Counted from the first letter of the stretch, positions 46,429-58,138 are shown. The stretch is 64,000 bases of DNA from Rahnella bruchi (GCF_003614975.1 NZ_QZWI01000012.1:62001-126000), one strand, 5' to 3'. Made by a program: numbers and translations. Notes: generated from the letters alone by a model not told the origin.

Positions 46429-49400
46429 TTATTCCGCCTGCTTCGCTGAACGGCGATGACGCGGATTAAGGCGGTGAGAAAGCCGGTCAAACATCAGGTA
46501 GATCACCGGGGTGGAGAACAGTGTCAGGATCTGACTGAAAATCAGACCGCCGACAATCACCAGCCCCAGCGGCTGGCGCAGTTCCGCGCCGGATCCGCTG
46601 GCCAGCATCAGCGGCAGTGCGCCCAGCAGCGCGGCCATCGTGGTCATCATGATCGGACGAAAACGCAGTAAACAGGCCTGATGAATGGCCTCGCGCGGCG
46701 AAAGCCCCTGTTTGTTTTCCGCATCCAGCGCAAAGTCGATCATCATGATGGCGTTCTTTTTCACGATACCGATCAGCAGGATCACCCCGATCAGCGCGAT
46801 CAGACTGAACTCGGTTCCAGCGAAAATGAGCGACAGTAACGCCCCCACCGCCGCCGACGGGAGCGTGGAAAGAATGGTCACCGGATGAATAAAGCTTTCG
46901 TACAGAATGCCGAGCACCACATACATGGTCAGCAGCGCGGCAAGGATCAGCCACAGCGTGTTGCCGGTGGCGCTTTCAAACGAGGCCGCTGCGCCCTGAT
47001 AGCGCAGGGTGATGCTGTCCGGCATGGCGATATCGGCCACGGTAGTTTTAATGGCCTGCTGCGCCTGTTCCAGCGAATACCCGTCTTTGAGGTTAAAGGA
47101 GATGGTCACCGCCGGGAACTGATTGAGGCGCGCCTGTAACAGTGCGCCGGTACGCATGTGGATTTTGGCGATCGACGTCAGTTTGATCATGCCGTTGGTC
47201 GCACCGGAATTGGTGGTCGGGTTACCGCTGTCGGACGTCGTGGACGTGCTGGTGGTGGTGGTCGCCGCCGTGCCGCTGGTCGACGAACTGTTGTTAGTCG
47301 CCAGATAGACGTCATCAAAAGAGGCCGGTGACTGCTGGAACTGCGGCGCCACTTCCAGCACCACGCGGTACTGGTTGGCCTGCGTAAAGATGGTGGAAAC
47401 CAGCCGTTGGCCGAATGCGTTGTACAGCGCGGTATCCACGTCAGAAGCGGTTATGCCGTAACGGGCGGCGGCGTCTCTGTCCAGTTCGACGTAAGCAATC
47501 TGCCCCTGATTTTGCAGGTTGCTGACCACTTCGCTGAACTCCGGCTGAGCACTGAGTTTTTCAATCAGTTTTGGCGTCCACTCCACCAGATTTTCACTGT
47601 CAGAATCATCGAGGGTGAACTGGTACTGGCTCGGCGTCACCTGATCGTCAACGGTCAGGTCCTGCGAAGCCTGCATGTAAAGTTCGATGCCCGGCACATT
47701 TGCCGTTTCCTGTTGCAGACGCGCAATGATCGCCGGTGCGCGCTCGCTGCGTTCATCAAAGGATTTCAGGCTGATCTGCAAACGACCGCTGTTCAGGCTG
47801 GTGTTATTGCCATCCACACCGATGGTGGAAGAGACACTTTCCACATCCGGATCCTGCAAAATGGCGGCAGTCAGCAGTTGCTGGCGACGCCCCATTTCAC
47901 TGAAGGATACGTCCTGCGACGCCTGGGTGATCCCCTGGATCATCCCGGTATCCTGCGACGGGAAGAAGCCTTTGGGTACAATCACATACAGCAGCGCTGT
48001 GAATACTAAGGTGGCCGCGGCGACCAGCAAAGTGAGTTTCTGGTGATTAAGCACCACGATCAGCATGCGGTCGTAACCGGCGATCATTTTGTCGAAGAAC
48101 TCGCCGCCTTTGCGGTAAAACTTGCTCTGTTTTTCTTCCGGCGTATGGCGCAGCAGATAAGCGCACAGCATCGGGGTGAGCGTCAGCGAAACCACCATCG
48201 ACACCAGAATCGAGACCGCCAGCGTAATGGCGAATTCGCGGAACAACCGCCCGACCACATCCCCCATAAACAACAGCGGGATCAGCACGGCAATCAGCGA
48301 GAACGTCAGGGAAATAATGGTGAAGCCGATTTGCTGCGAGCCTTTCAGGGCCGCCTGCATCGGGGTTTCACCCTCCTCCAGCCGCCGCGAAATATTCTCG
48401 ACCACCACGATGGCGTCATCGATAACAAAACCGGTGGCGATAGTCAGCGCCATCAGCGAGAGGTTGTTAAGACTGAAACCGCAGAGATACATCACGCCAA
48501 AGGTGCCGACCAGCGAGAGCGGCACGGCAACGCTTGGAATAAGCGTCGCGGCGACATTGCGCAGGAACAGGAAGGTGACCATGACTACCAGCGCGATAGA
48601 GAGAAGCAGTTCGAATTGGACGTCACTGATCGAGGCACGGATGGTTTGCGTACGGTCGGAAATCACGCTGATTTTGACCGATTCCGGCAGCGCTTCCTGC
48701 AATTTCGGCAGCTGCGCTTTAATCGCATCCACCACCTGAATTACGTTGGCGCCAGGCTGACGCTGCACACTGATAATGATCGCCGGTTGTTTGTTCGCCC
48801 AGGCTGACAGGTACTGGTTTTCAGGCGCTTCAGAAAGCGTCGCCACATCGCGCAGACGCAATGCCGCCCCGTTTTCGTAATTGACGATCAGGTTGCCGTA
48901 CTCATCGGCGGTGCGCAGCTGATCATTGGCATCAATAGTTATCGAATGATTCGGGCCATCGAAACCGCCTTTCGAACCGTTGACGTTGCTGTTCCCGATC
49001 AGCGTATTGATGGTTTCCAGACTGAGATTGTGCGCCGCCAGTTTACGCGGATCGACCTGCACGCGAACCGCAGGCTGATGACCGCCCGCCAGCGTGACCA
49101 TACCGACGCCGGAAATCTGCGACAGTTTCAGTGCCACGCGGGTATTCACCAGATCCTGAACTTTGGTCAGTGGCAGCGATTCAGAGGTCGCCGCCAGCGT
49201 CAGCACCGCAGCATCCGCCGGGTTCACTTTTTTATACGTCGGCGGATTCGGTAAATCGTTCGGCAGCAGGCTGTCGGCGGCATTGATAGCCGCCTGCACT
49301 TCCTGCTCCGCTACGTCGAGGGACAAATCCAGCGAGAATTTCAGCGTGATAATGGAAGAACCGCTGGCGCTGGTGGAATACATCTGGCTCAGCCCCGCCA

Positions 49401-49620
49401 TCTGCCCGAGCTGACGCTCAAGCGGTGCGGTAATGCCCGACGCCATCACATCCGGACTCGCTCCCGGATACAACGTCGTCACCTGAATGGTCGGATAATC
49501 GACCTGCGGCAGCGCCGAGGTCGAAAGCATGTTGTAGGCGAAAACCCCCGACAACAGCACGGCGACCATCAGCAGAATGGTCGCGACCGGCCGGAGTATA
49601 AAGAGGCGTGAAGGATTCAT
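46429..49620 (-). CDS. mdtB: RND efflux pump subunit MdtB with a Ser/Thr-rich insertion
   Basis: A 1063-residue RND protein; E. coli MdtB has 1040. [40 protein letters not shown] (relay Asp) and [20 protein letters not shown] (relay Lys) match the family. The extra length comes mainly from a low-complexity insert at about residues 772-810 ([20 protein letters not shown] then SGNPTTNSG) in the second periplasmic domain, where the E. coli protein has a short turn. Its start overlaps the mdtA stop (ATGA). Confidence 0.92.
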   Translation of the reverse strand: MNPSRLFILRPVATILLMVAVLLSGVFAYNMLSTSALPQVDYPTIQVTTLYPGASPDVMASGITAPLERQLGQMAGLSQMYSTSASGSSIITLKFSLDLSLDVAEQEVQAAINAADSLLPNDLPNPPTYKKVNPADAAVLTLAATSESLPLTKVQDLVNTRVALKLSQISGVGMVTLAGGHQPAVRVQVDPRKLAAHNLSLETINTLIGNSNVNGSKGGFDGPNHSITIDANDQLRTADEYGNLIVNYENGAALRLRDVATLSEAPENQYLSAWANKQPAIIISVQRQPGANVIQVVDAIKAQLPKLQEALPESVKISVISDRTQTIRASISDVQFELLLSIALVVMVTFLFLRNVAATLIPSVAVPLSLVGTFGVMYLCGFSLNNLSLMALTIATGFVIDDAIVVVENISRRLEEGETPMQAALKGSQQIGFTIISLTFSLIAVLIPLLFMGDVVGRLFREFAITLAVSILVSMVVSLTLTPMLCAYLLRHTPEEKQSKFYRKGGEFFDKMIAGYDRMLIVVLNHQKLTLLVAAATLVFTALLYVIVPKGFFPSQDTGMIQGITQASQDVSFSEMGRRQQLLTAAILQDPDVESVSSTIGVDGNNTSLNSGRLQISLKSFDERSERAPAIIARLQQETANVPGIELYMQASQDLTVDDQVTPSQYQFTLDDSDSENLVEWTPKLIEKLSAQPEFSEVVSNLQNQGQIAYVELDRDAAARYGITASDVDTALYNAFGQRLVSTIFTQANQYRVVLEVAPQFQQSPASFDDVYLATNNSSSTSGTAATTTTSTSTTSDSGNPTTNSGATNGMIKLTSIAKIHMRTGALLQARLNQFPAVTISFNLKDGYSLEQAQQAIKTTVADIAMPDSITLRYQGAAASFESATGNTLWLILAALLTMYVVLGILYESFIHPVTILSTLPSAAVGALLSLIFAGTEFSLIALIGVILLIGIVKKNAIMMIDFALDAENKQGLSPREAIHQACLLRFRPIMMTTMAALLGALPLMLASGSGAELRQPLGLVIVGGLIFSQILTLFSTPVIYLMFDRLSHRLNPRHRRSAKQAE

Positions 49621-50960
49621 TTAGACCCGCTGTCTTTACCGGCTTTATTTGGGGCTGCATCAGGGGCGACAGCAGTTTTGTCAGCGCCTGTTGTGGCTTT
49701 ATCCACTCCGCCGCTCTGCTGGCGCTCTTTGGAATAACCGCCCGCTGCCGAAGCTTCGCCAGAATTTGGCGTCACAATCTCCACTTTCGTGCCGTTGTTC
49801 AGGCGGTCGATCCCGGTGGTCACCACCTGCTCACCCGGTTTCACCCCTGACAGGATCGCCACCTGAGCGTCACCAAAGTCCGGGCCGGATTTCACACTGC
49901 GCCGCTCAATGGTGCTGTCGGCGTTCACCACATAGACAAAATTGCCATCGCTGCTCAGCTGCAATGCTGCCGCCGGGACCACCGTAGCGTCTTTCAGCGT
50001 CGCCACTTGCAAGCGGGCGTTCACAAACTGGTTCGGGTAGAGTTTTTCATCGGCATTATCGAACAGCGCTTTCAGCTTGATGCTGCCGGTGCTGGTATCA
50101 ATTTCGTTGCTGATAAATTGCAGTTTGCCCTGGCCGAGCACTTCACTGCCGCCCTGATCAAAAGCGGTGGTCGGTAACTGATTGCCGCCGCGCAGCGCTT
50201 TGAGCAGAGTTTGCAGATTACTTTGCGGCACGCTGAACGTTACGGCAATCGGCTGGGTCTGAGTGATCGTGACAATGCCGGTGGTGGAACTGCTGGTCAC
50301 CATATTGCCCGGATCTACCAGACGCAGACCGACATGGCCGCTGACCGGTGCGGTAATTTTGGCGAACTCGAGGTTGAGTTTGGCGGCAGCGATTTGCGCC
50401 TGATCGGCTTTCACAGCACCGGCGTACTGACCGGCGGTGGCGATCTGGCTTTCCAGATCCTGACGCGCAAGGGAATCCTGTGCATACAGTTTACGGTAAC
50501 GCGCCAGCGTCAGCTCCGCGCTTTTCGCCAGCGCCTGATTCTGTGCCAGGTCGCCCTGATACTGTTCAAGCGTCGCCTGATAGCTGCGCGGGTCAATTTG
50601 CGCCAGCAACTGCCCCTGCTCGACTTTCTGCCCTTCGGTGAAATACACCTTCATCAGCTGACCATCCACCCGGCTGGTCACGGTGACTGTCGCATTGGCC
50701 ACCACGGTACCCAGCGCGCGCAGATAGACCGGCACATCGGCCTGCGTGGCTTTTCCGGCCTGCACCGGCGTTGCCATTCCGGCCATCATCTGCCCGCGCA
50801 TCGCGCGCATGCCGCCACGTCCCGGCTTCTTATGAGCAGCAGGATCAGAGGCACTCTGGTGGAAAGCAAAGAACCAGACCAGGATCGCAGCAACGATAAT
50901 GGCGACGATAACCCACACGAAAGTGCGTTTTTTGGAACGAGACGAGGCAGTCGGCAGCAT
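49617..50960 (-). CDS. mdtA: Periplasmic adaptor MdtA
   Basis: A 447-residue membrane-fusion protein anchored by an N-terminal helix ([20 protein letters not shown]) and no lipobox. [20 protein letters not shown] and [20 protein letters not shown] (lipoyl), a coiled coil, and [38 protein letters not shown] and [17 protein letters not shown] follow E. coli MdtA. First gene of mdtA-mdtB-mdtC-OMF. The E. coli downstream genes mdtD and baeSR are absent. Confidence 0.93.
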   Translation of the reverse strand: MLPTASSRSKKRTFVWVIVAIIVAAILVWFFAFHQSASDPAAHKKPGRGGMRAMRGQMMAGMATPVQAGKATQADVPVYLRALGTVVANATVTVTSRVDGQLMKVYFTEGQKVEQGQLLAQIDPRSYQATLEQYQGDLAQNQALAKSAELTLARYRKLYAQDSLARQDLESQIATAGQYAGAVKADQAQIAAAKLNLEFAKITAPVSGHVGLRLVDPGNMVTSSSTTGIVTITQTQPIAVTFSVPQSNLQTLLKALRGGNQLPTTAFDQGGSEVLGQGKLQFISNEIDTSTGSIKLKALFDNADEKLYPNQFVNARLQVATLKDATVVPAAALQLSSDGNFVYVVNADSTIERRSVKSGPDFGDAQVAILSGVKPGEQVVTTGIDRLNNGTKVEIVTPNSGEASAAGGYSKERQQSGGVDKATTGADKTAVAPDAAPNKAGKDSGSK

Positions 50961-51430
50961 AGATTTCTTGGTTTCGCAGTATTAATGAGGAGAAAACAGC
51001 TGAAAAATGACCTTCAACCAGAGATTTTCAATATCAGTCAAAAATACATTATCCCTAAAAGCTTCGATGGCTGTTTTTAGGACAACGTAAAGATTTTGTT
51101 AGCAATTAAGAATTTATATTTCATTCAGCAGGATGAATGATACCCGCTAATTTATCCTTTCCGGCCTGCTAATGTTAAGAACTAAATGAGAATGAATATT
51201 GAAGACGACGACAGAAAAGCATCAGGAAGTGTCAGTCTGTCCCGGAATTTTGTCAGGAAAACGCAGGCTTAGCGTGAAAAACCCTCTGTCCGTTCACCTT
51301 AACCGGTGAGAAAACCAGAGCTAAATCCTGAAAATTAGAAGTATTGATAATTTATATTGTTTGCTCCGACCACGGCTTGATATGGTGCATTTTCTGATTG
51401 TTTTTCATCTTCATGCAGGAACTCAGTCGA
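50961..51430. other. Intergenic region between mdtA and the C26 amidotransferase gene
   Basis: About 470 AT-rich bases with no convincing gene. Promoters for both divergent operons must lie here, but I saw no clear BaeR box, terminator or known regulatory RNA. A short repeat TCATTCAGCAGGATGAATGA at 51121-51140 is a possible hairpin. Confidence 0.4.
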
Positions 51431-52261
51431 ATGCAGACAAAATTTCAATCCAGACCAGTGATTGGGGTAACACTGGACAGCGAGGAAGCTGGTGGCTACG
51501 CCGATTTTCCCTGGTATGCCCTGCGTCAGAACTATATGAACAGTCTGGCAGAGCTCGGTGCGGTGCCGCTGGCTTTGCCTCATCACGCTGAACTGGCGGA
51601 TGAATATCTCTCTATGTGTGACGGCATTGTGGTCACCGGCGGCGCGTTTGATGTGCCGCCTGAACTCTTTAATGAGCAACAGACCAGCGATCAAGTTCGC
51701 CTGAAACCCGCTCGCACCGAATTCGAAAAAGCCATCGTTAAAGGTGCCATGCAGCGCAATATGCCGCTGCTGGGGATCTGCGGCGGTCAGCAGCTGCTTG
51801 CCGTTTTAACCGGTGGCACGTTGCATCAGCACATTCCCGATGCACTCCCCGACGCCCTTGAACATAGCACGACCGTTGATACTGAAAACGCGGGCGGCAA
51901 AAAGCGCGCCCGTCATCCGGTAGAGATAGTGGAAGGTTCGCTGCTCAGCCGCTGCGTCGATCGCGACCATTACGAGGTTAACAGCTCGCACCATCAGGCG
52001 GTGAAATCGGTGGGCCCCGGTTGCATCGTGAATGCTTATGCGCCGGACGGCGTTATCGAAGGCATTGAGTGTGAGGAGTATGATTTCTGCCTTGGCGTGC
52101 AGTGGCATCCGGAATATCAGCAACATCCGCAGGATACGCAGCTGCTGAATGCCTTTGTTGCGGCCTCCGCACGCTATCAGCAGTCGATGCGCACGGCGGG
52201 TAAAGCCATGACGGAAGCCATGAATGACGTGATTGCCCGTCCGGGAAACGAACAGGCATGA
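51431..52261 (+). CDS. Class I glutamine amidotransferase-like peptidase (C26 family)
   Basis: A 276-residue cytosolic protein of the gamma-glutamyl hydrolase/PuuD-like family. PLLGICGGQQLLAVLTGGTL carries the nucleophile Cys near residue 116; LGVQWHPEYQ carries the His and Glu of the triad. VNSSHHQAVKSVGPGCIVNA is also typical. ATG 51431 (AGGAA upstream) is chosen over 51398 because the family starts near RPVIGVT. It overlaps the M15 carboxypeptidase gene by 4 bases (ATGA). No polyamine genes are nearby, so a role other than PuuD, perhaps on gamma-D-glutamyl peptides, is possible; this is inference. Confidence 0.88.
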   Translation: MQTKFQSRPVIGVTLDSEEAGGYADFPWYALRQNYMNSLAELGAVPLALPHHAELADEYLSMCDGIVVTGGAFDVPPELFNEQQTSDQVRLKPARTEFEKAIVKGAMQRNMPLLGICGGQQLLAVLTGGTLHQHIPDALPDALEHSTTVDTENAGGKKRARHPVEIVEGSLLSRCVDRDHYEVNSSHHQAVKSVGPGCIVNAYAPDGVIEGIECEEYDFCLGVQWHPEYQQHPQDTQLLNAFVAASARYQQSMRTAGKAMTEAMNDVIARPGNEQA

Positions 52262-52806
52262 ATCAGGCCGCGCTGAAAGCCAGAACCGACCGGTTATTGC
52301 TTGATCTGGGCATCGATCCGCGGGTCATTGCCCATCGTACGCTGCCCTATTTTGAAGAGGTAAGTGAGCACTTACTGGAGGAGACAGAAACTGATGCTGA
52401 AACCGGCAAAGTTTACCGGCTGATCTCCCCCGCCGCTGCCGCCTGGCATCAGATGAAACTGCAGGCGACTGCCGACGGGGTGGGCATTTATCTGGTCTCT
52501 GCTTTCCGCAGTCTGGATTATCAGGCCGGGCTGATCCGCGCTAAACAGGAAGCTGGCATCACGCCGCAAGAGTTTTTCACCTCGCTGGCACCGCCCGGAT
52601 GCAGCGAGCACCACACCGGTTGCGCGGTGGATATCAATACCCCCGGCTGCGACGAAGTGACCGGCGTTTTTGGCGAAACCGAGGCTTTTCAGTGGCTGCA
52701 AACTCACGCAGCCCGCTTTGGTTTCGTTATGTCCTTCCCGCTGAATAACCCGTGGGGCTTTATTTATGAGCCGTGGCACTGGTGCTGGCATGATGCAAAG
52801 CAGTAA
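52258..52806 (+). CDS. M15-family D-Ala-D-Ala or L,D-carboxypeptidase (VanY-like), cytosolic
   Basis: A 182-residue zinc peptidase. YLVSAFRSLDYQAGL, CSEHHTGCAVDINTPG (the S-x-H-x-x-G-x-A-x-D zinc motif) and YEPWHWCW (second zinc His and catalytic Glu) are complete. There is no signal peptide or membrane anchor, so it should be cytoplasmic, unlike most VanY proteins. Overlap with the C26 gene implies the two act together, plausibly trimming muropeptides during recycling. Confidence 0.88.
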   Translation: MNQAALKARTDRLLLDLGIDPRVIAHRTLPYFEEVSEHLLEETETDAETGKVYRLISPAAAAWHQMKLQATADGVGIYLVSAFRSLDYQAGLIRAKQEAGITPQEFFTSLAPPGCSEHHTGCAVDINTPGCDEVTGVFGETEAFQWLQTHAARFGFVMSFPLNNPWGFIYEPWHWCWHDAKQ

Positions 52807-52972
52807 GTGATCAGCGTCGCAGTTTCCATAACTAAAATTGTCGTCTAAACATTTATCTGTTAGGCCAATTTTCTGTTTCATTTTTAGAACAAATAAAACA
52901 CACTATGCGCTCAACAGGCGTCTGCCAGACAGAGGCCTGATTTCCACCTCTTCTTATAAGTCATAAATTTCA

Positions 52973-54157
52973 ATGCACTCAGATACCGTTTCGCGCAGGA
53001 CAGCCTGGCTCCGCGTTGTGATGATGGCTATTGCCGCGTTCATCTTCAACACCACTGAATTCGTGCCCGTCGGATTACTTTCTGACATCGCCGCCAGTTT
53101 CAACATGCAGACCGCACAGGTCGGGCTGATGCTGACTATCTACGCGTGGGTAGTGGCGCTGATGTCATTGCCGCTGATGCTGCTGACCCGCAATGTCGAG
53201 CGAAAGCGCTTACTGATCGTCATCTTTGTGATATTCATCGCCAGCCATATTCTCTCGGTCGTGGCCTGGGATTTCTGGAGTCTGGTCGCCTCACGCGTCG
53301 GTATCGCCCTGGCTCATGCGATTTTCTGGTCGATTACCGCCTCGCTGGCCATTCGCGTGGCACCTGCCGGTAAAAAAACACAGGCGCTCAGTATGCTGGC
53401 GACCGGCACCGCGCTGGCGATGGTGCTCGGTCTGCCGCTTGGCCGCCTGATTGGTCAATATCTTGGCTGGCGCACCACCTTTATGAGTATCGGCGTTGTC
53501 GCGCTGCTGACGCTGATTTGCCTCATCAGATTGTTGCCGCCGTTACCGAGTGAGCATACCGGTTCGCTGAAAAGCGTGCCGATGCTGTTCCGCCGCCCTG
53601 CGCTGGTCGGTATGTATGTGCTGACCGCACTGATAGTGACTGCTCACTATACGGCGTACAGTTACATCGAACCCTTTATTCAGACTGTCGCCAATATGGG
53701 TGAAAACTTCACCACCTTCCTGCTGCTGATTTTCGGCGGCGCGGGGATTCTCGGCAGTATTGCATTTAGTGTGCTGGGCAACCGCTTCCCGGCGGCCATG
53801 CTCAGCGGCCCGATCCTGATGGTCACGCTCAGCATGTTGCTACTGTTTGTCGCGGTCATGAACCCGGTCAGCATTTCCATCCTTTGTGTAATCTGGGGAC
53901 TGGCGATGATGATTATTGGCCTGGCGATGCAGGTGCGCGTACTGGCGCTGGCGACGGACGCCACAGATGTCTCGATGGCGCTGCTTTCGGGTATCTACAA
54001 CATCGGTATCGGCGCGGGCGCGCTTCTCGGCAATCAGGTCAGTCTGCATCTGGAAATGAGCAACGTCGGCTACGCCGGTGGCCTGATTGGCTGCGTCGCG
54101 TTCGTCTGGTGTCTGACGATTTTCAAACGCTATCCGCAGCTGAAAGTAACGAACTGA
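52973..54157 (+). CDS. sotB: Sugar efflux transporter SotB (MFS)
   Basis: A 394-residue MFS exporter very similar to E. coli SotB/YdeA, which exports arabinose and IPTG-like sugars. [20 protein letters not shown] then [11 protein letters not shown] opens the protein. [40 protein letters not shown] and [13 protein letters not shown] follow, with about 12 hydrophobic segments. It has its own terminator. Confidence 0.93.
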   Translation: MHSDTVSRRTAWLRVVMMAIAAFIFNTTEFVPVGLLSDIAASFNMQTAQVGLMLTIYAWVVALMSLPLMLLTRNVERKRLLIVIFVIFIASHILSVVAWDFWSLVASRVGIALAHAIFWSITASLAIRVAPAGKKTQALSMLATGTALAMVLGLPLGRLIGQYLGWRTTFMSIGVVALLTLICLIRLLPPLPSEHTGSLKSVPMLFRRPALVGMYVLTALIVTAHYTAYSYIEPFIQTVANMGENFTTFLLLIFGGAGILGSIAFSVLGNRFPAAMLSGPILMVTLSMLLLFVAVMNPVSISILCVIWGLAMMIIGLAMQVRVLALATDATDVSMALLSGIYNIGIGAGALLGNQVSLHLEMSNVGYAGGLIGCVAFVWCLTIFKRYPQLKVTN

Positions 54158-54176
54158 TATCGGGTTGATGATAAAG

Positions 54177-54202
54177 AAAAACCGGCTTTTGCCGGTTTTT
54201 TT
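54177..54202 (+). terminator. Terminator after sotB
   Basis: AAAACCGGC TTTT GCCGGTTTTTTT, a 9-bp stem with a long U-tract. The A-run on the other side may also serve the converging DUF2000 gene. Confidence 0.9.
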
Positions 54203-54222
54203 ATACCTGAGGATTCAGCTCA

Positions 54223-54639
54223 CTAGCGCAATAACTTCAAATTTCCCGTCAGTGATTTTATCCATTTTTCCGCGCCGACCAGCCCCACGCCATCCAGCAC
54301 TTCATCGTACAAATCTCTTAGCGGAAACGTCATTTCATACTGCTCAAACTGATGCATGGTGCGCGCAAAAGACGGGAACGGCACCACGCTGCGCTCGCCT
54401 GCGGCATCCAGCGCTTTAAACATCAGTGCCTTAATGTGATCAGGCGTTGCCTGAAGAATGGGCAGCGGGTATTTCGATATAGAATCTGTCGTGACGCCCT
54501 GCGCATCAGTCAGCGAAATGCCTGCCAGCATCGGGAAGTTTGCCGCTAATCCGATACCAATCACGCCCGCCGTATTTGCCAGTAATCCCGTCGGAAGCTC
54601 AGGATTGAGGATAATTGCCACCCGGAGTGTCTCTGTCAT
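54223..54639 (-). CDS. DUF2000 family protein
   Basis: A 138-residue cytosolic protein. LRVAIILNPELPTGLLANTA, GLAANFPMLAG and YPLPILQATPDHIKALMFKA are the family's conserved blocks. The fold is thought to resemble peptidyl-tRNA hydrolase II, but no activity is known. It is divergent from the Lrp-type regulator, which probably controls it. Confidence 0.85.
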   Translation of the reverse strand: MTETLRVAIILNPELPTGLLANTAGVIGIGLAANFPMLAGISLTDAQGVTTDSISKYPLPILQATPDHIKALMFKALDAAGERSVVPFPSFARTMHQFEQYEMTFPLRDLYDEVLDGVGLVGAEKWIKSLTGNLKLLR

Positions 54640-54770
54640 TTATGCGCCCTTTCGTTCATCAGTAAGAGAACCATGATAATGAGCGGCGGCTGAAAGGTGC
54701 TTTCTTTTAACGGTGTAAAATGCACTAATCTGGTTATCCCTTTCTAGAAATCACTTCAAAAAGGCAGATT

Positions 54771-55247
54771 ATGTCCACATCCGAAATTTCAGCGGCAGAT
54801 TTTCGCATTCTGAAGCAGCTTCAGACCTCGGGGCGCATGACCAATCAGGAGCTCGCAGATAAGGTCGGTATGGCAGCTTCTCCCTGCTGGCGGCGCACCA
54901 AACAACTGGAAGACAACGGCGTGATCACCGGCTATCAGGCGGTTATTGACCGGAAAAAAATCGGTCTGGGGTTGCTGGCTTTTATCCGGGTCAAAATCGA
55001 CAGTCACAGCGAGGAAGATGCGCAACGTTTCGAACAGGAAGTTGGCGCATTGCCTGCGGTGATCGCCTGCTACGCGATTGCCGGTGATGCCGATTTTCTG
55101 TTGCAGGTGGTAGCGAAAGATCTCGACAGTTTTTCCAGCTTCGCAATGGAAGTGGTACGCCGCCTGCCGGGCATCAAAGAGATGCAAACGTCGTTTGTGC
55201 TCAGGGAAGTGAAACCGCTGGATGTGTTGCCGCTGGAGGGGATGTGA
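54771..55247 (+). CDS. Lrp/AsnC-family transcriptional regulator
   Basis: A 158-residue regulator. The helix-turn-helix reads ADFRILKQLQTSGRMTNQEL then ADKVGMAASPCWRRTKQLED. The C-terminal RAM (ligand-binding) domain includes AFIRVKIDSHSEEDAQRFEQ, VIACYAIAGDADFLLQVVAK and LPGIKEMQTSFVL. It is divergent from the DUF2000 gene with about 130 bases between. The ligand is unknown. Confidence 0.9.
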   Translation: MSTSEISAADFRILKQLQTSGRMTNQELADKVGMAASPCWRRTKQLEDNGVITGYQAVIDRKKIGLGLLAFIRVKIDSHSEEDAQRFEQEVGALPAVIACYAIAGDADFLLQVVAKDLDSFSSFAMEVVRRLPGIKEMQTSFVLREVKPLDVLPLEGM

Positions 55248-55348
55248 GGTTGGCGGCCGTGCTCCCCGCTCGGGTTTGCGTAATACCGGCATTGAACATA
55301 TAGTCGTTATATCCTCTTTATTAACAACCGGATGCAGGTGGTATCACA

Positions 55349-55642
55349 ATGAATATTGTTCGCGCACTACCTCTTATTATTATTATGTCTATGCCAGGGA
55401 TTGCTCTCGCAGATTCCGCTTTTCAGAGTCTGGAATTTGGTAAGAATAAACAGCAACTTGTCCGTGATACCAAAGAAAAGTGCCAGCCTGAAAAGAAAGT
55501 CTCTGATGATGACTGGGCAAATAAAATTTTGCTGTCAAAAGATAATAAAGATTTGATACGTAACGCGAAAACCGCGCTCGAGAAAAATAATAACAGAGAT
55601 TATGAAAAGGCTATCGGTCAGATTAAATGCCCGCAGCTTTGA
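55349..55642 (+). CDS. Small secreted protein of unknown function
   Basis: A 97-residue precursor with a signal peptide MNIVRALPLIIIMSMPGIAL ending at ALA-D. The mature part (about 75 residues) is charged and helical with two cysteines (KEKCQPEKK and IKCPQL) that could form a disulfide in the periplasm. I do not recognise a family. Confidence 0.7.
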   Translation: MNIVRALPLIIIMSMPGIALADSAFQSLEFGKNKQQLVRDTKEKCQPEKKVSDDDWANKILLSKDNKDLIRNAKTALEKNNNRDYEKAIGQIKCPQL

Positions 55643-55649
55643 TGAAACC

Positions 55650-55684
55650 CGGCCAGACTCCACACCACACGATAAATCTGGCCG
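55650..55684. terminator. Possible bidirectional terminator
   Basis: CGGCCAGA (55650-55657) and TCTGGCCG (55677-55684) pair around a 19-base loop between the converging secreted-protein and molbindin genes. U-tracts are poor on both sides. Confidence 0.4.
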
Positions 55685-55692
55685 TGCCTTCA

Positions 55693-56121
55693 TTATTTTT
55701 GTGTCGCTAAAATCACGCTGGAGGCTTTGACCAGCGCCAGAATGGCATCGCCCGGTTTCAGGCTCAGTTCATTCACACTGTCGTTAGTGACCATCGCGGT
55801 CAGCGCCAGGCCTTTATCGGAGGTAATGCTCACCGAGGAGTTCACCGCGCCAAGATTCACATCGTCAATTTTGCCGATGAACTGATTGCGGGCAGAGAAA
55901 TTCAGACCGCAGTCGGGCGAGGCCAGCACCACCCACGGCGCTTTGATAATAGCGATGGCCTTTTTACCCACTACCAGACCCAGAGTTTTCACGCTGTTTT
56001 TCGTGACGACTGTCACCAGGCTTTCGCCCGTATCGAGTGCTAACACCACTTCGTCGTTTACCGCACCTTCCACAATTTCTGAAACCGTGCCGGATAGCTG
56101 ATTGCGCGCTGAAACTTTCAT
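55693..56121 (-). CDS. Molbindin with two Mop/TOBE domains (ModG-like)
   Basis: A 142-residue protein built of two Mop domains: VSARNQLSGTVSEIVEGAVN with SVKTLGLVVGKKAIAIIKAP, and FSARNQFIGKIDDVNLGAVN with SVNELSLKPGDAILALVKAS. Such molbindins bind molybdate or tungstate in the cytoplasm. ATG 56121 has AAGGAG upstream; a GTG two codons earlier is less likely. No mod operon is adjacent, but the window also encodes a molybdoenzyme at 11700. Confidence 0.9.
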   Translation of the reverse strand: MKVSARNQLSGTVSEIVEGAVNDEVVLALDTGESLVTVVTKNSVKTLGLVVGKKAIAIIKAPWVVLASPDCGLNFSARNQFIGKIDDVNLGAVNSSVSITSDKGLALTAMVTNDSVNELSLKPGDAILALVKASSVILATQK

Positions 56122-56263
56122 TCTCACTCCTTGATAACTTCTGTAAGCGGAAGAGTCATTATGGCTTTGGGAATGGCAAGTCAGGGGTGGATTTTGGCGG
56201 CGACAGATGCCACATTAAAACGCGAAGATATTTTGAATGAAACACGACTGTGCAGGCATGACT

Positions 56264-56302
56264 TTTGTATAATTATGCAATAAAATGCACATGAATATGC
56301 AA
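56264..56302 (+). promoter_or_regulatory. ArgR (ARG box) sites upstream of argG
   Basis: TGTATAATTATGCA (56266-56279) matches the ARG-box core TGAATAATTATTCA at 12 of 14 positions. A poorer match (CATGAATATGCA, about 56290-56301) follows, as expected for paired ArgR boxes. Confidence 0.6.
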
Positions 56303-56343
56303 AATATCTTTTACCTGACCCCGGTTTTGCGTTATCAATATAG

Positions 56344-57753
<1,410 letters not shown>

Positions 57754-57794
57754 CTGCGGCTTGCTTTAAAACGAGTTTGCAAAGCGTTATGTGA

Positions 57795-57840
57795 ATCAGC
57801 CCTCTCCCCTTCGCAGGTGAGAGGGCTGATTTGTATTGAT
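57795..57840 (+). terminator. Palindrome/terminator after argG
   Basis: ATCAGCCCTCTC (57795-57806) pairs with GAGAGGGCTGAT (57819-57830), with CCCTTCGCAGGT between. It is followed by TTGTATTGATTTTTT. It looks like a member of the dispersed palindrome family used as a terminator. Confidence 0.65.
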
Positions 57841-57956
57841 TTTTTGCTCTGAGACCAAGTTTCAGACATGCAAAAATACCGTACAGGGAAATACGGATCA
57901 GCAGGCATCGGGAATGATTTTTGTAGGATGTTGAATAAGTGCAGAGAAGAAAGTTT

Positions 57957-58030
57957 TGGAGCGGGTGAAGGGAATCGAACCCTCGTATGCAGCTTGGGAA
58001 GCTGCCGTTCTACCATTGAACTACACCCGC
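57957..58030 (-). tRNA. glyU: tRNA-Gly (anticodon CCC)
   Basis: Read on the minus strand: acceptor GCGGGTG/CACCCGC, D-arm AGTTCAATGGTAGAACG, anticodon stem-loop CAGCTTCCCAAGCTG with CCC at the centre, T-loop GGTTCGATTCC, and encoded TCCA at the 3' end. It matches E. coli glyU at nearly every position. Confidence 0.96.
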
Positions 58031-58047
58031 ATCGGTGTGCGACTGGC

Positions 58048-58075
58048 ATTATAACCGGTTACGACAACGTAGCAA
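58048..58075 (-). promoter_or_regulatory. Promoter of glyU
   Basis: On the minus strand TTGCTA (58075-58070), a 16-base spacer and a perfect TATAAT (58053-58048) place the start about 10 bases before the tRNA. Confidence 0.8.
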
Positions 58076-58138
58076 GGCGTGATTGCGGATAAGCGCTGGA
58101 GTTTTAAGCAGTTAGCGTGCGGCGTGATCTGCGGCATG

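Noticed and set aside
57957-58030. An integration site of a genomic island at the glyU tRNA
   Set aside because: No integrase gene or direct repeat of the tRNA 3' end was found; the neighbours are conserved housekeeping genes.
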